Shown: piece after piece, positions 18,091-27,635 of the stretch
Layout: every line of letters begins with the position of its first letter
How positions within the stretch are numbered: position 1 is the first letter of the stretch
Assembly (NCBI RefSeq): GCF_012113595.1
Contig: NZ_CP050831.1
Coordinates: 2,914,001 to 2,978,000 of the forward strand
Direction: 5' to 3'
Source of the DNA: Bacteroides faecium
GTDB taxonomy: Bacteria; Bacteroidota; Bacteroidia; Bacteroidales; Bacteroidaceae
DNA: 64,000 bases
Made by a program: the position numbers and the translations under genes
Notes under the pieces: generated by a model
Database searches by the model: none
What the model was told of the DNA's origin: nothing
The model's input: the letters and a program-made list of their open reading frames with translations, nothing else

Positions 18091-18879
18091 TTATTCAATG
18101 ATTCCGAAATGTTTCATCGCTTTGCTGATTCCATCCTCGTCGATGGGAGCCGTCACGTAATCGGCGGCGGCCTTTACGTCATCCTTTGCCTGTCCCATAG
18201 CTACTCCGATAGCGGCATGGCGAAGCATACTGATGTCGTTTCCACCATCTCCGAATGACATCGTATCTTCCAACTTAATATCAAAGTAACGGATGATTTC
18301 ATCAATCCCCTTTTGCTTTGTATCTCCTTTGGCTGTCACGTCGGCAAAAGACGGATACCAGCGACCTATCTCACAAGTCGGGATAGACGGGCGGATTTCC
18401 TTTTCTTCTTCCTCTGTGATAAAAGGTGTCATTTGTATAATCTCTTTGCTGGTCGCTTCTTCAAAAGAAACGGTAGGGATAACATTCACATGCAGGAAAT
18501 CATAGAATATCTTTTTCACCATTTCGTCAGGCTGGCAAACGGATATGTTATGTTCCTCTACAAAGATACAAGGCACTCCTTTCTTTTCGCAGAAAGCTGC
18601 CATTGCTTTCACCTCTTCTTGGGGGATGGCACTTTTATAAATAACTTGCTCTCCGACAAAACAATACGCTCCGTTCATGGTTATGTATCCATCTATGAGA
18701 TTCCGGTCTTGTAGTTCGGAAAGGTTGTTGATAATAGCTTTCGGGCGTCCGGTAGCGATAAATATTTTGTGCCCTTTTGCATGGGCGGCTTCCAATGCCT
18801 CAATGGTAGAAGACGGGATGCGGTGAGTCTCAAAACTGACCAGCGTTCCGTCTATATCAAAAAATAATGCTTTCGTCAT
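18091..18879 (-). CDS. Cof-type HAD-IIB family sugar-phosphate phosphatase
   Basis: 262 aa, cytoplasmic. HAD motif I is FFDIDGTLVS (nucleophile Asp and acid/base Asp), motif II is FIATGRP, motif III Lys is in VTAKGDTKQKGI, and motif IV is SFGDGGNDISML, with a type IIB cap domain between. Members dephosphorylate small sugar phosphates or cofactors with broad specificity; the substrate cannot be predicted. Length is normal for Cof-type enzymes. It is the first gene of a short unit with the helicase (24 bp gap). Confidence 0.92.
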   Translation of the reverse strand: MTKALFFDIDGTLVSFETHRIPSSTIEALEAAHAKGHKIFIATGRPKAIINNLSELQDRNLIDGYITMNGAYCFVGEQVIYKSAIPQEEVKAMAAFCEKKGVPCIFVEEHNISVCQPDEMVKKIFYDFLHVNVIPTVSFEEATSKEIIQMTPFITEEEEKEIRPSIPTCEIGRWYPSFADVTAKGDTKQKGIDEIIRYFDIKLEDTMSFGDGGNDISMLRHAAIGVAMGQAKDDVKAAADYVTAPIDEDGISKAMKHFGIIE

Positions 18880-18901
18880 AGGTTCCCTTTTGAATTGAAT
18901 A

Positions 18902-18933
18902 CAAAAGTACTACTTTTCTGTGTAAATCACAAT
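18902..18933 (-). promoter_or_regulatory. Candidate promoter for HAD/helicase unit
   Basis: On the minus strand TACTTTTG (18909-18902) matches TAnnTTTG. ATTG (18933-18930) lies 20 nt upstream, one base off the -33 consensus. It is 22 bp before the HAD start codon. Confidence 0.5.
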
Positions 18934-19025
18934 TAGGGGATTTCTCTTATACTTTTTTAGTCTTACACATACAGAAGAGGTAATTCTTCTTTTCTCCTAC
19001 GGTCGCCTGAATGATAGAACTAATA

Positions 19026-21602
19026 TTATTCTTCAAACGAATTTTCCTTGTATTTCTCCCCATAAAGTTGCTGATATTCTTTTTGGAAGCGCTCATAAAC
19101 GCTTTGTGCATATACTTTCTGTCCAAGTTTTTTAAGTGCCTTAATTTTGAACACCAGTGCGGTTTCGCTCATTCCGTCGAATGAGAAAAGTATATCAGCC
19201 AGTACAATCACCTTTCTGGGTTCATTATTCGTTTCTACGATAGGAAGCAGCTTCTCTATGATACGGATAAAAAGCTCATCATGATTTATCTTGATATAAC
19301 CAAACCACTCGTAGTGTACAAAAGTTGGCAATAAAGTACCTCGTTGTAGCAAGCCGGTAAGCTGTTTCACTTCTTTTTCTTGAGGTGAAGCAACCTGCTG
19401 CAGCGTTTTTGCTATACTCAAGGCTTTGAGATAATCACAATAAAAATTATCTCCATACACTATCTTCCATTTGTCGTTTGAGAAAACAAGTTCCACCCCT
19501 TCCAAGTCAGTTAGGATATTTCGTAGATGATTAATTGTGACATTACGTATGTTTTTGGCGGAGGTTGTCGTTTTTTCCGGCCAGAGTTGAGCGGACAGCT
19601 TGTTAGTACTAATACCCTCCTGACCGTCGTACGAATGAAGCAGTGCCAGAACAAACATTTGCTTAATTTTAGGTCCAAAGCGGTAAGCAATCTCATTACC
19701 CTTGGCATCGAACACTTGGAAATCTCCAAACAAATAGATGGCATTGATTTTTATTGGAGTACTGACCGGTGCATCTATTGGTAATTGGGAAGCACTGCTA
19801 GCATTTACCTTATCGGCAGATGCCTCATCTTCAGGAATGCTCTGTACTACTACCTCTTTTTTATTTCCTCTTTTTATATAATAGTAGCCCACACTAAGAA
19901 TCAGAAAGAAGGCAATTCCTCCGATAATGCAATAAAGGTAAGCCCGGCTGGTATCATTATCATCGTCTGCATTCCATTTTTTAAGCTCCTGATAAGTAAT
20001 AGGAGGAGCGTTCAACTTATAGACACTAATCTTCGCTTTTGGATTATTATCTTCGCTATACCGGATGATGGCATATAATTCATTGTCTTTCGGATTATTA
20101 AACAGGTATGCCGTTGACAGAATACAGTTCGTTTGAAAAACGATTTCGTTGGAGACAATGGCATGTTCCCCTGTCTTCACGTCAAATCGGTGCAAAGAGG
20201 CATTCGTTGTTTTCCGGTCTATACACAAAAGATAGATACACCCCTTTTTACTGTCGAACACAAGCCCGCGGGTCGGAATAAAGTAATTGTCGGGAAACGC
20301 TCTGCTCCACAACTTTTTGACGATATGCTTGGAAGTATCAAACAGATACAAGTCACAGAAGAAATCTTTGCCAAGCTCCTGTTTGCCCGTCTCGTTGCCC
20401 ACTCCTCCGAATACAAAAAAGCTTCCCTCCACAGGACCTTTACCTGCTACGGTGTGCATACGAGGATAAATGACATCGCCCGTAAATTGTATCTCTTTCC
20501 ATGCTCCATGGTCGAAGTCATACTGATAAGTCAGGTTTGAATACTGATAGTTGCCATACCCACCGAAAATATAGAGCGATTGGCTTGCCTGATCGAAAAA
20601 GTAAGCATGATGGTGCAACGGATTGGAGAATTGAGGAGAAACGATACGGGTGGGCAGAGCCTTATCCGAAATAGTGGAGAAGAAAGGACTGGTTTGTCCG
20701 CCAATATCCGCTAAGTTATAGAAATAAGTCTCCTGCTTATCCGGGTTATAAATAGCCTCGCCCGAATATCCCGTTTGCGTGCCCACCGTTTCTTTGGGGT
20801 ATTCGGTCAGTTTCAGCGTGTTGATGTCGAACTTACTTATATTATTATCACCTATAACTAATATCTGCCGGTCCGGTTCGTCAAACGCTATTCCGGCAGC
20901 CGCCGAACTGGTGAACGTACCTATTTCCTGCCAGAAGAACTGTTTGTTAATCTGCCACGTGGGATTGACCACTGTTCCGTGCAACTTGTTACCTGCCTCA
21001 TGCACCAGCTTTCCATCCGACTCCGTGAGTGGGAACAGGAAAGAATGAGAAGCCTCATCCCGCACCATGATATTTTTAATCACCATGACAGGCACTTCTG
21101 GAATCGCCTTGATATTGGCACCGAAGATAATATTCGCCTTAGACGGATTCGGAATAGTAATACCATCGAGCGAATATTTCTGCCCGTCGATAGTCACTTC
21201 CGCTTTCTGGTGCTGAAAGTCCAGCCGCGTTTCTACATGCAGCCATTTGCGTGCACCGATAGCTTGGGGCGAGACGGGGATTTCGAGAAATTGCTTTTTA
21301 TCCGAAAGGCTGTTGATGACGAATGATGAACTGCTTTTATCGCGACCGATATAAGCAAAACTATATGGTGCGGCCTTATCCTCATACACCCATATCTGTC
21401 CGAAACTCTCATGGCTAAGGATAGATAAATCGAAAGAGATCGTTACAGAATTGGTGAATGAAATATCGTTTCCACTGAATAAGTCTAAATAAGTCTGGGG
21501 AGTCTCTCTTGAAAAGAGCAGTCCTGCCCCTTTTAGCGGTTGAAAAGAAAGAGCAAATATGGCAATGAATATAAAAAACTGGTATGTTCTCTGCATAATC
21601 AA
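19026..21602 (-). CDS. Membrane-spanning SARP-like sensor/transcription regulator
   Basis: 858 aa (a second ATG at 21596). Order: signal peptide (about 1-25); LamG/concanavalin-like domain (about 45-215); Kelch-like beta-propeller (about 225-535, with FGGYGNYQYSN and FVFGGVGN motifs); one membrane helix (AYLYCIIGGIAFFLILSVGYYY, about 550-572); a linker; then a cytoplasmic winged helix of OmpR/SARP type (about 622-710: YLFGDFQVFD, then ISTNKLSAQLWPEKTT and NIRNVTINHLRNIL) and a BTAD-like helical end. This is a one-component regulator: a periplasmic sensor joined directly to a DNA-binding domain, with no kinase or receiver. It is divergent from locus A, whose promoters carry a shared direct-repeat box, so it is the obvious candidate activator. 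SARP proteins typically bind direct repeats beside the promoter. Confidence 0.85.
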   Translation of the reverse strand: MIMQRTYQFFIFIAIFALSFQPLKGAGLLFSRETPQTYLDLFSGNDISFTNSVTISFDLSILSHESFGQIWVYEDKAAPYSFAYIGRDKSSSSFVINSLSDKKQFLEIPVSPQAIGARKWLHVETRLDFQHQKAEVTIDGQKYSLDGITIPNPSKANIIFGANIKAIPEVPVMVIKNIMVRDEASHSFLFPLTESDGKLVHEAGNKLHGTVVNPTWQINKQFFWQEIGTFTSSAAAGIAFDEPDRQILVIGDNNISKFDINTLKLTEYPKETVGTQTGYSGEAIYNPDKQETYFYNLADIGGQTSPFFSTISDKALPTRIVSPQFSNPLHHHAYFFDQASQSLYIFGGYGNYQYSNLTYQYDFDHGAWKEIQFTGDVIYPRMHTVAGKGPVEGSFFVFGGVGNETGKQELGKDFFCDLYLFDTSKHIVKKLWSRAFPDNYFIPTRGLVFDSKKGCIYLLCIDRKTTNASLHRFDVKTGEHAIVSNEIVFQTNCILSTAYLFNNPKDNELYAIIRYSEDNNPKAKISVYKLNAPPITYQELKKWNADDDNDTSRAYLYCIIGGIAFFLILSVGYYYIKRGNKKEVVVQSIPEDEASADKVNASSASQLPIDAPVSTPIKINAIYLFGDFQVFDAKGNEIAYRFGPKIKQMFVLALLHSYDGQEGISTNKLSAQLWPEKTTTSAKNIRNVTINHLRNILTDLEGVELVFSNDKWKIVYGDNFYCDYLKALSIAKTLQQVASPQEKEVKQLTGLLQRGTLLPTFVHYEWFGYIKINHDELFIRIIEKLLPIVETNNEPRKVIVLADILFSFDGMSETALVFKIKALKKLGQKVYAQSVYERFQKEYQQLYGEKYKENSFEE

Positions 21603-21629
21603 ACGACGTTTTAGAAATGCGTTTCAATG

Positions 21630-21637
21630 CAAAGTTA
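21630..21637 (-). promoter_or_regulatory. Possible -7 element for the SARP-like regulator
   Basis: TAACTTTG on the minus strand matches TAnnTTTG and lies about 30 nt before the start codon. No good -33 element was seen. Confidence 0.35.
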
Positions 21638-21717
21638 GAAATTTCCCTCATGTATTCCTAATAATTCAGTTTAATTCTCTTGGGTGATTGCCTGACATCT
21701 ACCTTTTTATGGAGTGA

Positions 21718-21783
21718 TTAATGAAATAAAAAGCGCATTAATCCGAAAATTAACCCCCTTTTTTTGCTTTGAACCTATTTTTG
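21718..21783 (+). promoter_or_regulatory. Locus A promoter 1 with direct-repeat operator
   Basis: -7 element TATTTTTG (21776-21783). Where -33 should be there is no TTTG but TTAACCC (21750-21756). TTAATCC starts 12 bp upstream (21738) and TTAATGA starts 20 bp further upstream (21718). Box order and spacing are the same as at the SusC promoter. Proposed target of the adjacent SARP-like regulator. Confidence 0.6.
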
Positions 21784-21823
21784 TGTCATCGAATTGATGA
21801 ATCTATAAAATACTAATTAGAAC

Positions 21824-22846
21824 ATGATGCATATTTCTTCTGACATTGCTTTCCGCCGTTCCCTTTGCCGTCCGTTCATGCTGCTTTTGGCGTGTGTTCT
21901 GTCGTTGGCTGTATGGCCTCCGCTCCGGGCACAAGAAAAACCGGTAGGGAAACACATTGGCTACAACCGCTATGGCAATCGCCTCTATCAGGTAGGAGAC
22001 CAGATAGATCTCTATCCCCGGAAACAATTGGCCAAACTGTATGCCGGTCAATTTCCCACAGATGCCTTTGTGCCTTGGAGCAAGACAATTTACGACCATA
22101 AGTTCGAGATTGCCGAGCAAAAGGTACGGACGAAACATCTCGTCTACCGTTCACACGAGGGATACGATCTGGAAATGTATATTGATCTCCCTGCTTCAGG
22201 TTCCGACTTTCCGGTCCTTTTTCATATCTTCGGTGGCGGATGGACTTCTGGCACGCCTGAACGGGTGGAAGTCATTTCTAAATATTTGGCTTCCCTCGGG
22301 ATAGCAGGAGTGCGGGTGGGACATTCGTTGTCCACTCATCCGGGTGCCACCATCGCACGCGCTTTTGATGATATCAACTACGCCCGGCAATACGTCTTTC
22401 AGCATGCCGCTGAATACCGGATAGATACTATCCGCTACGGATATGCGGGAGGCAGTTCGGGCGCACATCTGTCGGCCGTATCCGCATTGCGCGATCCTGG
22501 GACTAAAGTGTTGGTCGGTTTTGCCGGTGTATACGATTACAATATGTTTGGTGGTGACGATAAACCCTATTTCGCACCCAACACTACCGAGTTCAAACGT
22601 GAAATATCACCCGCGTCCATGATTCCGGTTTCAAGTCCGGCTGTTTTTCTCGGACATGGGTTGGGCGATTTTCTTGTGGGATACGTGCAAAGCACTAATT
22701 TTGCTTCCTGGCTTGCTAAACAGGGCCTTGAAGTCGAACTTCACCTTTATCCCTATTATTCCCATGCATTCAATCATCCCGGAATTACAGATATGTTTCC
22801 TAAACTGATGGATGAAGTGGAACATTTCCTGCAAATTCATCTATGA
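21824..22846 (+). CDS. Secreted alpha/beta hydrolase (esterase-like), first gene of locus A
   Basis: 340 aa. A signal peptide is evident (MLLLACVLSLAVWPPLRAQ, cleaved near residue 37). The alpha/beta-hydrolase fold shows the oxyanion block FHIFGGGWTSGTPERV, the nucleophile elbow YAGGSSGAHLSAV (Ser in G-G-S-S-G-A) and a late His in PYYSHAFNHPG that would complete the triad. It resembles the carboxylesterase / BD-FAE-like branch that removes acyl groups from carbohydrates, but an ester target here is only inferred from context. It starts a + strand cluster directly opposite the SARP-like regulator. A short GAACGG/CCGTTC hairpin lies right at its stop codon (22845-22866). Confidence 0.82.
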   Translation: MMHISSDIAFRRSLCRPFMLLLACVLSLAVWPPLRAQEKPVGKHIGYNRYGNRLYQVGDQIDLYPRKQLAKLYAGQFPTDAFVPWSKTIYDHKFEIAEQKVRTKHLVYRSHEGYDLEMYIDLPASGSDFPVLFHIFGGGWTSGTPERVEVISKYLASLGIAGVRVGHSLSTHPGATIARAFDDINYARQYVFQHAAEYRIDTIRYGYAGGSSGAHLSAVSALRDPGTKVLVGFAGVYDYNMFGGDDKPYFAPNTTEFKREISPASMIPVSSPAVFLGHGLGDFLVGYVQSTNFASWLAKQGLEVELHLYPYYSHAFNHPGITDMFPKLMDEVEHFLQIHL

Positions 22847-22914
22847 ACGGAACTTCGATACCGTTCGTTAGTATATGAACACATTTGCACAAAAAAAGCC
22901 CTTTTCGGGTAGGA

Positions 22915-22982
22915 TTAATAAAATAAAAGTGGGAGGTAACCTATAAATTAACCCATATATTATAGGCTCCTGGATATCTTTG
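22915..22982 (+). promoter_or_regulatory. Locus A promoter 2 with degenerate direct-repeat operator
   Basis: -7 element TATCTTTG (22975-22982), no TTTG at -33, and TTAACCC (22948-22954) instead. Weaker boxes lie upstream: GTAACCT (22936, 12 bp upstream) and TTAATAA (22915, 21 bp further). The gene starts 22 bp downstream. Confidence 0.55.
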
Positions 22983-23003
22983 TCTATATAAACTAATGCC
23001 ACG

Positions 23004-24725
23004 ATGAAAAAGAAAAATCTAATTAAAACACTCTTCTTAATAGGAATGCTACTGGGAGGAACCATCTCACCGGTAGTAGCTTCCTCTTCACCGGATAACT
23101 GGTGGCCTGTTCAGAAAAGGCCCGGTTACATCTTGAAATGTACACTGTCCCAGCCTGGTGATATTCGTGAGATGAATGTTGCCCAATCCTTATGCGGACT
23201 TGCTGCGCAAGCTGTAAACGAGGGTATCGGCAACGAGGGACTTTGGGTTGAGAATCGTACACCGGATTATCAACTGTATTATAAAGCCTGGTTGAAACGC
23301 CTCAAAGTAAAGGAACAGGGCGCCCTGAATACTTGGGAAGTCGTGAAACGCTTTCAAAAGCAAGGCTATATAAAAGGTTACATCTTATATGATTATAACC
23401 GGAAAGACAACTCCATCAATCTGGCAACCGCACAAGCTGGCATCCTGAAAGGAATTCTGGTAGATATAACGTTGGAAGAACAGGCTAAAGCATCCGGTTT
23501 GAAGAAATTGTATGACGCTAGCAAGGAGAATCTGACCCAGTCTTGGTTTGACGAACACAAATCTCGAATGAATAATAACTTCATCGTCCTGACTAATCCG
23601 TCGATAGCCAACAATCGTGATTATGCCATTGCCCATAAGGGAATGGTTTATTACGGCGTGGACGAATTGCTGGATACTATACTGGAGTGGGTACGCCCCT
23701 TGTCACCGGTGATAGGCTGGAATAGCGGACCGGAATTTCAGCATATCGCCCCCTGTTCCTACTGGGGATTAATTAATACAGCTTCCGACTGGTGCATGAA
23801 TCTGCCCATGCTCTCCATCACCGGCAATGAAAAAATAAAAAAGATTAAAACTGTTAATCCGGCCCGGATAAATTGGGAATCTGATGCAATTTATCATTCC
23901 TTTGTGATGAGCGACGGAGATAATATGCAGTGGACATTGGGGAGTTTTATCAATAATCCTGACTTTTGGAGCAACGAACATAATGGCAAGATTCCCATGT
24001 CATTCACCACGTGTATGGTCAACCTGTCAATGGCTGCTCCCGATGTGCTTAATGTACTGATGAACAGTCAGCCACGTAACGTATCGCTTGCCGAATATGG
24101 TGGTGGATACTATTACCCCGACCTTTTTGCTTCAAAGCGTGCCGACAGAGAGGGACTGTTGCGGAGTTTTGCCCGTATCGTGAATGTGCACATGCAAAAG
24201 ATGGGTATCAAAGCATTTGGTTTCATTTGTCATAAGATAGATTCGAAAGAAGCCCTGGATGCATATCGTGTCTTTGCCGAAGAATTGGAAGGAATAGCCG
24301 GAATGCTTGCCGTGCAGTATTCTCCCTATAATGGCGGATACGGTAAAGTGTTTTGGGTGAAAGACCGGAAAGGGAACGATATTCCGGTGATTTCCGCACG
24401 CGGACAGATATGGGCTAACCAGGAAAAAGAAAAGTCCGGTACTCCCTCCCAGATTGCAGCAGTAATTAATGAAGATGCGACGAGTAAAATTCCTGAGGGC
24501 GAGATAGCGTGGACCATTGTTCATGCCTGGTCGCGCTTTGAGAAAGAGTCGAAAGACAGTATTGTCAGTGCGCCGCAGAACAGCCGTTCGCCGAGAGGAG
24601 TGACTCCTGTGTACTGGTGTAAGCAGTTGCTGGACAAAAAGGTACAGGTAGTGCCGGTAGATGAGTTGCTTTGGCGGTTAAGAATCAAACACGTCAATAG
24701 AGATTCTGCCATAAATTCTAATTGA
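23004..24725 (+). CDS. GxGYxYP family putative glycoside hydrolase (secreted)
   Basis: 573 aa with a signal peptide (LIKTLFLIGMLLGGTISPVVAS). It belongs to the GxGYxYP protein family by the segment AEYGGGYYYPD (about residue 370) and the upstream acidic motif FVMSDGDNMQW (about 303-310). The N-terminal third is an alpha/beta region (MNVAQSLCGLAAQAVN, YILYDYNRKDNS). The family is proposed to act on glycans but lacks, to my knowledge, a well-described activity. A paralogue sits at 31592 with the same SDGDN and a GAGYTFP variant. The next gene, an FAD oxidoreductase, begins 23 bp after the stop, so this is an operon. Family assignment confident; function open. Confidence 0.82.
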   Translation: MKKKNLIKTLFLIGMLLGGTISPVVASSSPDNWWPVQKRPGYILKCTLSQPGDIREMNVAQSLCGLAAQAVNEGIGNEGLWVENRTPDYQLYYKAWLKRLKVKEQGALNTWEVVKRFQKQGYIKGYILYDYNRKDNSINLATAQAGILKGILVDITLEEQAKASGLKKLYDASKENLTQSWFDEHKSRMNNNFIVLTNPSIANNRDYAIAHKGMVYYGVDELLDTILEWVRPLSPVIGWNSGPEFQHIAPCSYWGLINTASDWCMNLPMLSITGNEKIKKIKTVNPARINWESDAIYHSFVMSDGDNMQWTLGSFINNPDFWSNEHNGKIPMSFTTCMVNLSMAAPDVLNVLMNSQPRNVSLAEYGGGYYYPDLFASKRADREGLLRSFARIVNVHMQKMGIKAFGFICHKIDSKEALDAYRVFAEELEGIAGMLAVQYSPYNGGYGKVFWVKDRKGNDIPVISARGQIWANQEKEKSGTPSQIAAVINEDATSKIPEGEIAWTIVHAWSRFEKESKDSIVSAPQNSRSPRGVTPVYWCKQLLDKKVQVVPVDELLWRLRIKHVNRDSAINSN

Positions 24726-24748
24726 AAAACATTAAAGTATACACATAT

Positions 24749-26167
24749 ATGGAAATTAACAGACGAGATTTCATTACTAAAGTGTCTGCTATTGCAGCAT
24801 TGAGTGTCCTGCCTTCGTCATTTGTAGCCGCTATGGGCAATGAGAAGGTAGAGAAGGCCAAGCCCAAGTATCCAACATTGAAATGTGATGTGGTGGTAGT
24901 CGGAGCCGGTCCCGGTGGAGTACCTGCTGCCATTGCGGCAGCCCGTCAGGGAGCTAAAGTAATATTGCTGGAAGAGGATAATATGCCTGGTGGAGCCCCG
25001 GTCGATATGTATGTTCCCTTTATATGCGGTGGTCCCAGGGTGGGAGTGTTTCAGGAGATGATTCAGGTATTGAATGCAAAACACACTATTGGCGGGCGTA
25101 CTTGTGAGACGTTCGGAAAAACAGGTAGTGACGGAAAGAATCACTGGTGGATGCCCGGCTCTTATGCGGAAGTGATTTATCAGCTTCTCGAAAAAGAAGA
25201 AAACATCACGCTGATGTGCGCAGCACCCGTTGTAGGAGTAAAGCTCAAGACCTCCGGCAACAGAAACCAGGTGACTGGAGTGCGCATCATGCGTAATGGC
25301 GATTATCAGGATATTGATGCGGCAGTTACCATAGATGCCACCGGCAACGGACTGATTGCCGATATGGCAGGATGCGAATATATGTTTGGCAGCGAAGCCA
25401 AGAGCGATTACAACGAGCCCGTAGGCATCGAAGTGGCCGATGGTAAGGTGCAGCCCTGTACCTGGATGCTGATTAGTGAAAGAATCAAGCGCAATGCCAT
25501 ACTACCTATTGATAAACTGAAAGGCAGCAGTGCTGTGGAAGATAACCTGAATCGTTGGGTGAAAGCTGACGATAAGGAGGATATGATCCGGAGAGACGCC
25601 GGCATCTATCTGCACTGGGGACGGACTGTATATTGCAAGGATACCCGTGATCCTCTGTTGCTGGCACAAGCCCAGCAAGAAGCATTGGAACGTCTGCAGG
25701 AAAACCTCGAAATCTGGCACGAAGCCGGATACGCAGTGCATCTGGCTCCGAAGCTGGGCGTGCGCGAAGTGCGTCGTATCAAAGGCGAGTACGTGCTTAC
25801 AGCCAACGATCTCATTGCTGGAACGATGCATGATGACGTGATAGCCCACGCACACTATTCATTCGATGTATGGGGAATGAAAATTCCCGAAGAGATGAAA
25901 CATATCGGTCCTTATGGCATTCCCTATCGCAGTATTCTGCCAACCAAGACCGAGGGTTTGCTCACTGCCGGACGTATCATCAGTGCGACACGCATTGCGC
26001 ACAGTTCTCTTAGAGTGCAGCCTATCTGTTCCAACATCGGAATGGCAGCAGGTACGGCAGCAGCTATGTCCGCCTTGAATCAAACCGGACTTCGTTCCAT
26101 AGATATCAAACAACTACAAGACCGACTTGCCTCAATGGGGCTTTTCGATGGTTTAAAAAAGAAATAA
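24749..26167 (+). CDS. FAD-dependent oxidoreductase 1, twin-arginine leader
   Basis: 472 aa from the ATG at 24749; an upstream TTG at 24722 is unlikely. The N-terminus reads EINRRDFITKVSAIAALSVL, a twin-arginine-type signal that would export a folded flavoprotein. The dinucleotide-binding fold follows: VVVVGAGPGGVPAAIAAARQ (GxGxxG) with the ribose-binding Glu in ILLEED, then MPGGAPVDMY, and TIDATGNGLIADMAGCEY. The C-terminal FAD-binding end is TEGLLTAGRIISATRIAHSS. It belongs to the FAD_oxidored family often annotated loosely as 'xanthan lyase' or 'fumarate reductase-like' in Bacteroides. A sugar-OH oxidation is an inference. A close paralogue follows 10 bp after the stop. Confidence 0.85.
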   Translation: MEINRRDFITKVSAIAALSVLPSSFVAAMGNEKVEKAKPKYPTLKCDVVVVGAGPGGVPAAIAAARQGAKVILLEEDNMPGGAPVDMYVPFICGGPRVGVFQEMIQVLNAKHTIGGRTCETFGKTGSDGKNHWWMPGSYAEVIYQLLEKEENITLMCAAPVVGVKLKTSGNRNQVTGVRIMRNGDYQDIDAAVTIDATGNGLIADMAGCEYMFGSEAKSDYNEPVGIEVADGKVQPCTWMLISERIKRNAILPIDKLKGSSAVEDNLNRWVKADDKEDMIRRDAGIYLHWGRTVYCKDTRDPLLLAQAQQEALERLQENLEIWHEAGYAVHLAPKLGVREVRRIKGEYVLTANDLIAGTMHDDVIAHAHYSFDVWGMKIPEEMKHIGPYGIPYRSILPTKTEGLLTAGRIISATRIAHSSLRVQPICSNIGMAAGTAAAMSALNQTGLRSIDIKQLQDRLASMGLFDGLKKK

Positions 26168-26177
26168 GCGTACGACT

Positions 26178-27635
26178 ATGACAATGAATAGAAGACAGTT
26201 TTTGAAGAACATGGGAATAGGCGCTGCTGGTGCAGCTTTGCCCGGAGTCTCCATGTTTGCCGCGAATGAAGCGATGAATCCCCAAGATAAATCTCTGTTT
26301 AAATTGCCCGAATTGCATTGCGATGTAATCGTAGTGGGTGCCGGACCGGCAGGTATACCTGCAGCCGTTGCCGCTGCCAGAGAGGGAGCCAAGGTAATTT
26401 TACTGGAAGAAGATATGATGCCCGGAGGAGCTCCGGTGGATATGTATGTCACATATATGTGCGGTGCACCCCGTGTCGGTGTATTTATCGATATGGTGCG
26501 CGAACTGAACCAGAAACATTCACTAAGCATTACCCCTAGCAGCACGTTCGGACAATGGGCATGGGATAATAAGCAGCATTGGTGGTTGCCGTCGTCATTC
26601 GCGCAAGTCGTTTACGGCATTATGAAAGCGGAAAAGAACATCACGTTGATGTGTGGTTCGCCGGTTGTGGATGCAGTGGTCGAGACAAAAGGCAACAGAA
26701 ACAGAGTGACCGGCGTCTGCGTGATGCGTCAAGGGATGTTGCAGAAAGTCTCCGCACCGGTTACCATCGACGCCACCGGTACCGGACTTCTGGCAGCCAA
26801 AGCCGGTTGTGAATACTTCTACGGCAGTGACGCCCGCAAGGACTTCAACGAAAGTATCGGACTTGAAAAGAGCGACGGCAGAGTGCAGCCATGTACCATG
26901 ATGTACATCAGCCAACGCACCCGCAGCGACGCGGAATTTCCCCGCCACATATTCAAGACCGGTGTACTCGATCACGACCAGGAAAAGTGGGTAACCCAGC
27001 AGACGGAAGAGGAATTCCGGAAGATAGATTCCGGCATATACCTCCACTGGGGAGCAACGGTAGAGTGTACTGACACTACCGACCCGGTATTAGTAGCCGA
27101 CGCGCATCGCCGTGCCATGAAAAAGCTGGAACCACAATTCGAAGCCCTCAACCGGGCTGGATACGTCACCCATGTAGCCCCCAAAATAGGAATCAGAGAG
27201 TGCCGCCGTATCAAAGGAGAATATGTGTTGACGGTGGATGATGTACTGAAAGGAGTGATGCACGATGATAAGATTGCTGATGCCTGGTACTCGTTAGACC
27301 CGTGGGGAATGAATGTAGACCCCAAAATAAAGAACAGCGTAGGACCTTACGGCATCCCATACCGCAGCTTGATTCCCGTCAACACCGAAGGATTGCTGAC
27401 AGCCGGACGCATTATCAGCGGAACCCGTCTGGCAATGAGTTCTTACCGGGTGCAACCGATATGTGCAACCATTGGCGAAGCAGCCGGTACGGCAGCAGCG
27501 ATGGCGGCTTTACAGAAGACGAGTGTGCGCAATCTCGATGTACGCCGCTTGCAGAACCGCTTGGACGAGAAAGGTCTGTTCGAATGGTATCGTCATGTGA
27601 ATATGAATGTGAATAATAAACCATGGAAAAAATAA
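26178..27635 (+). CDS. FAD-dependent oxidoreductase 2, tandem paralogue with twin-arginine leader
   Basis: 485 aa and plainly a paralogue of the preceding gene: the same order of motifs with many identical blocks (GAGPAGIPAAVAAARE, ILLEED, MPGGAPVDMY, CTMMYISQRT versus CTWMLISERI, RRIKGEYVLT, IPYRSLIP, TAGRIISGTRLA). Its leader, NRRQFLKNMGIGAAGAAL, is an even better twin-arginine signal (R-R-x-F-L-K). It overlaps the SGNH-like gene by 13 bp if that gene starts at 27623. Tandem retention of two related but diverged oxidoreductases suggests either two positions oxidised on a substrate or a heteromer. Activity unknown. Confidence 0.85.
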   Translation: MTMNRRQFLKNMGIGAAGAALPGVSMFAANEAMNPQDKSLFKLPELHCDVIVVGAGPAGIPAAVAAAREGAKVILLEEDMMPGGAPVDMYVTYMCGAPRVGVFIDMVRELNQKHSLSITPSSTFGQWAWDNKQHWWLPSSFAQVVYGIMKAEKNITLMCGSPVVDAVVETKGNRNRVTGVCVMRQGMLQKVSAPVTIDATGTGLLAAKAGCEYFYGSDARKDFNESIGLEKSDGRVQPCTMMYISQRTRSDAEFPRHIFKTGVLDHDQEKWVTQQTEEEFRKIDSGIYLHWGATVECTDTTDPVLVADAHRRAMKKLEPQFEALNRAGYVTHVAPKIGIRECRRIKGEYVLTVDDVLKGVMHDDKIADAWYSLDPWGMNVDPKIKNSVGPYGIPYRSLIPVNTEGLLTAGRIISGTRLAMSSYRVQPICATIGEAAGTAAAMAALQKTSVRNLDVRRLQNRLDEKGLFEWYRHVNMNVNNKPWKK

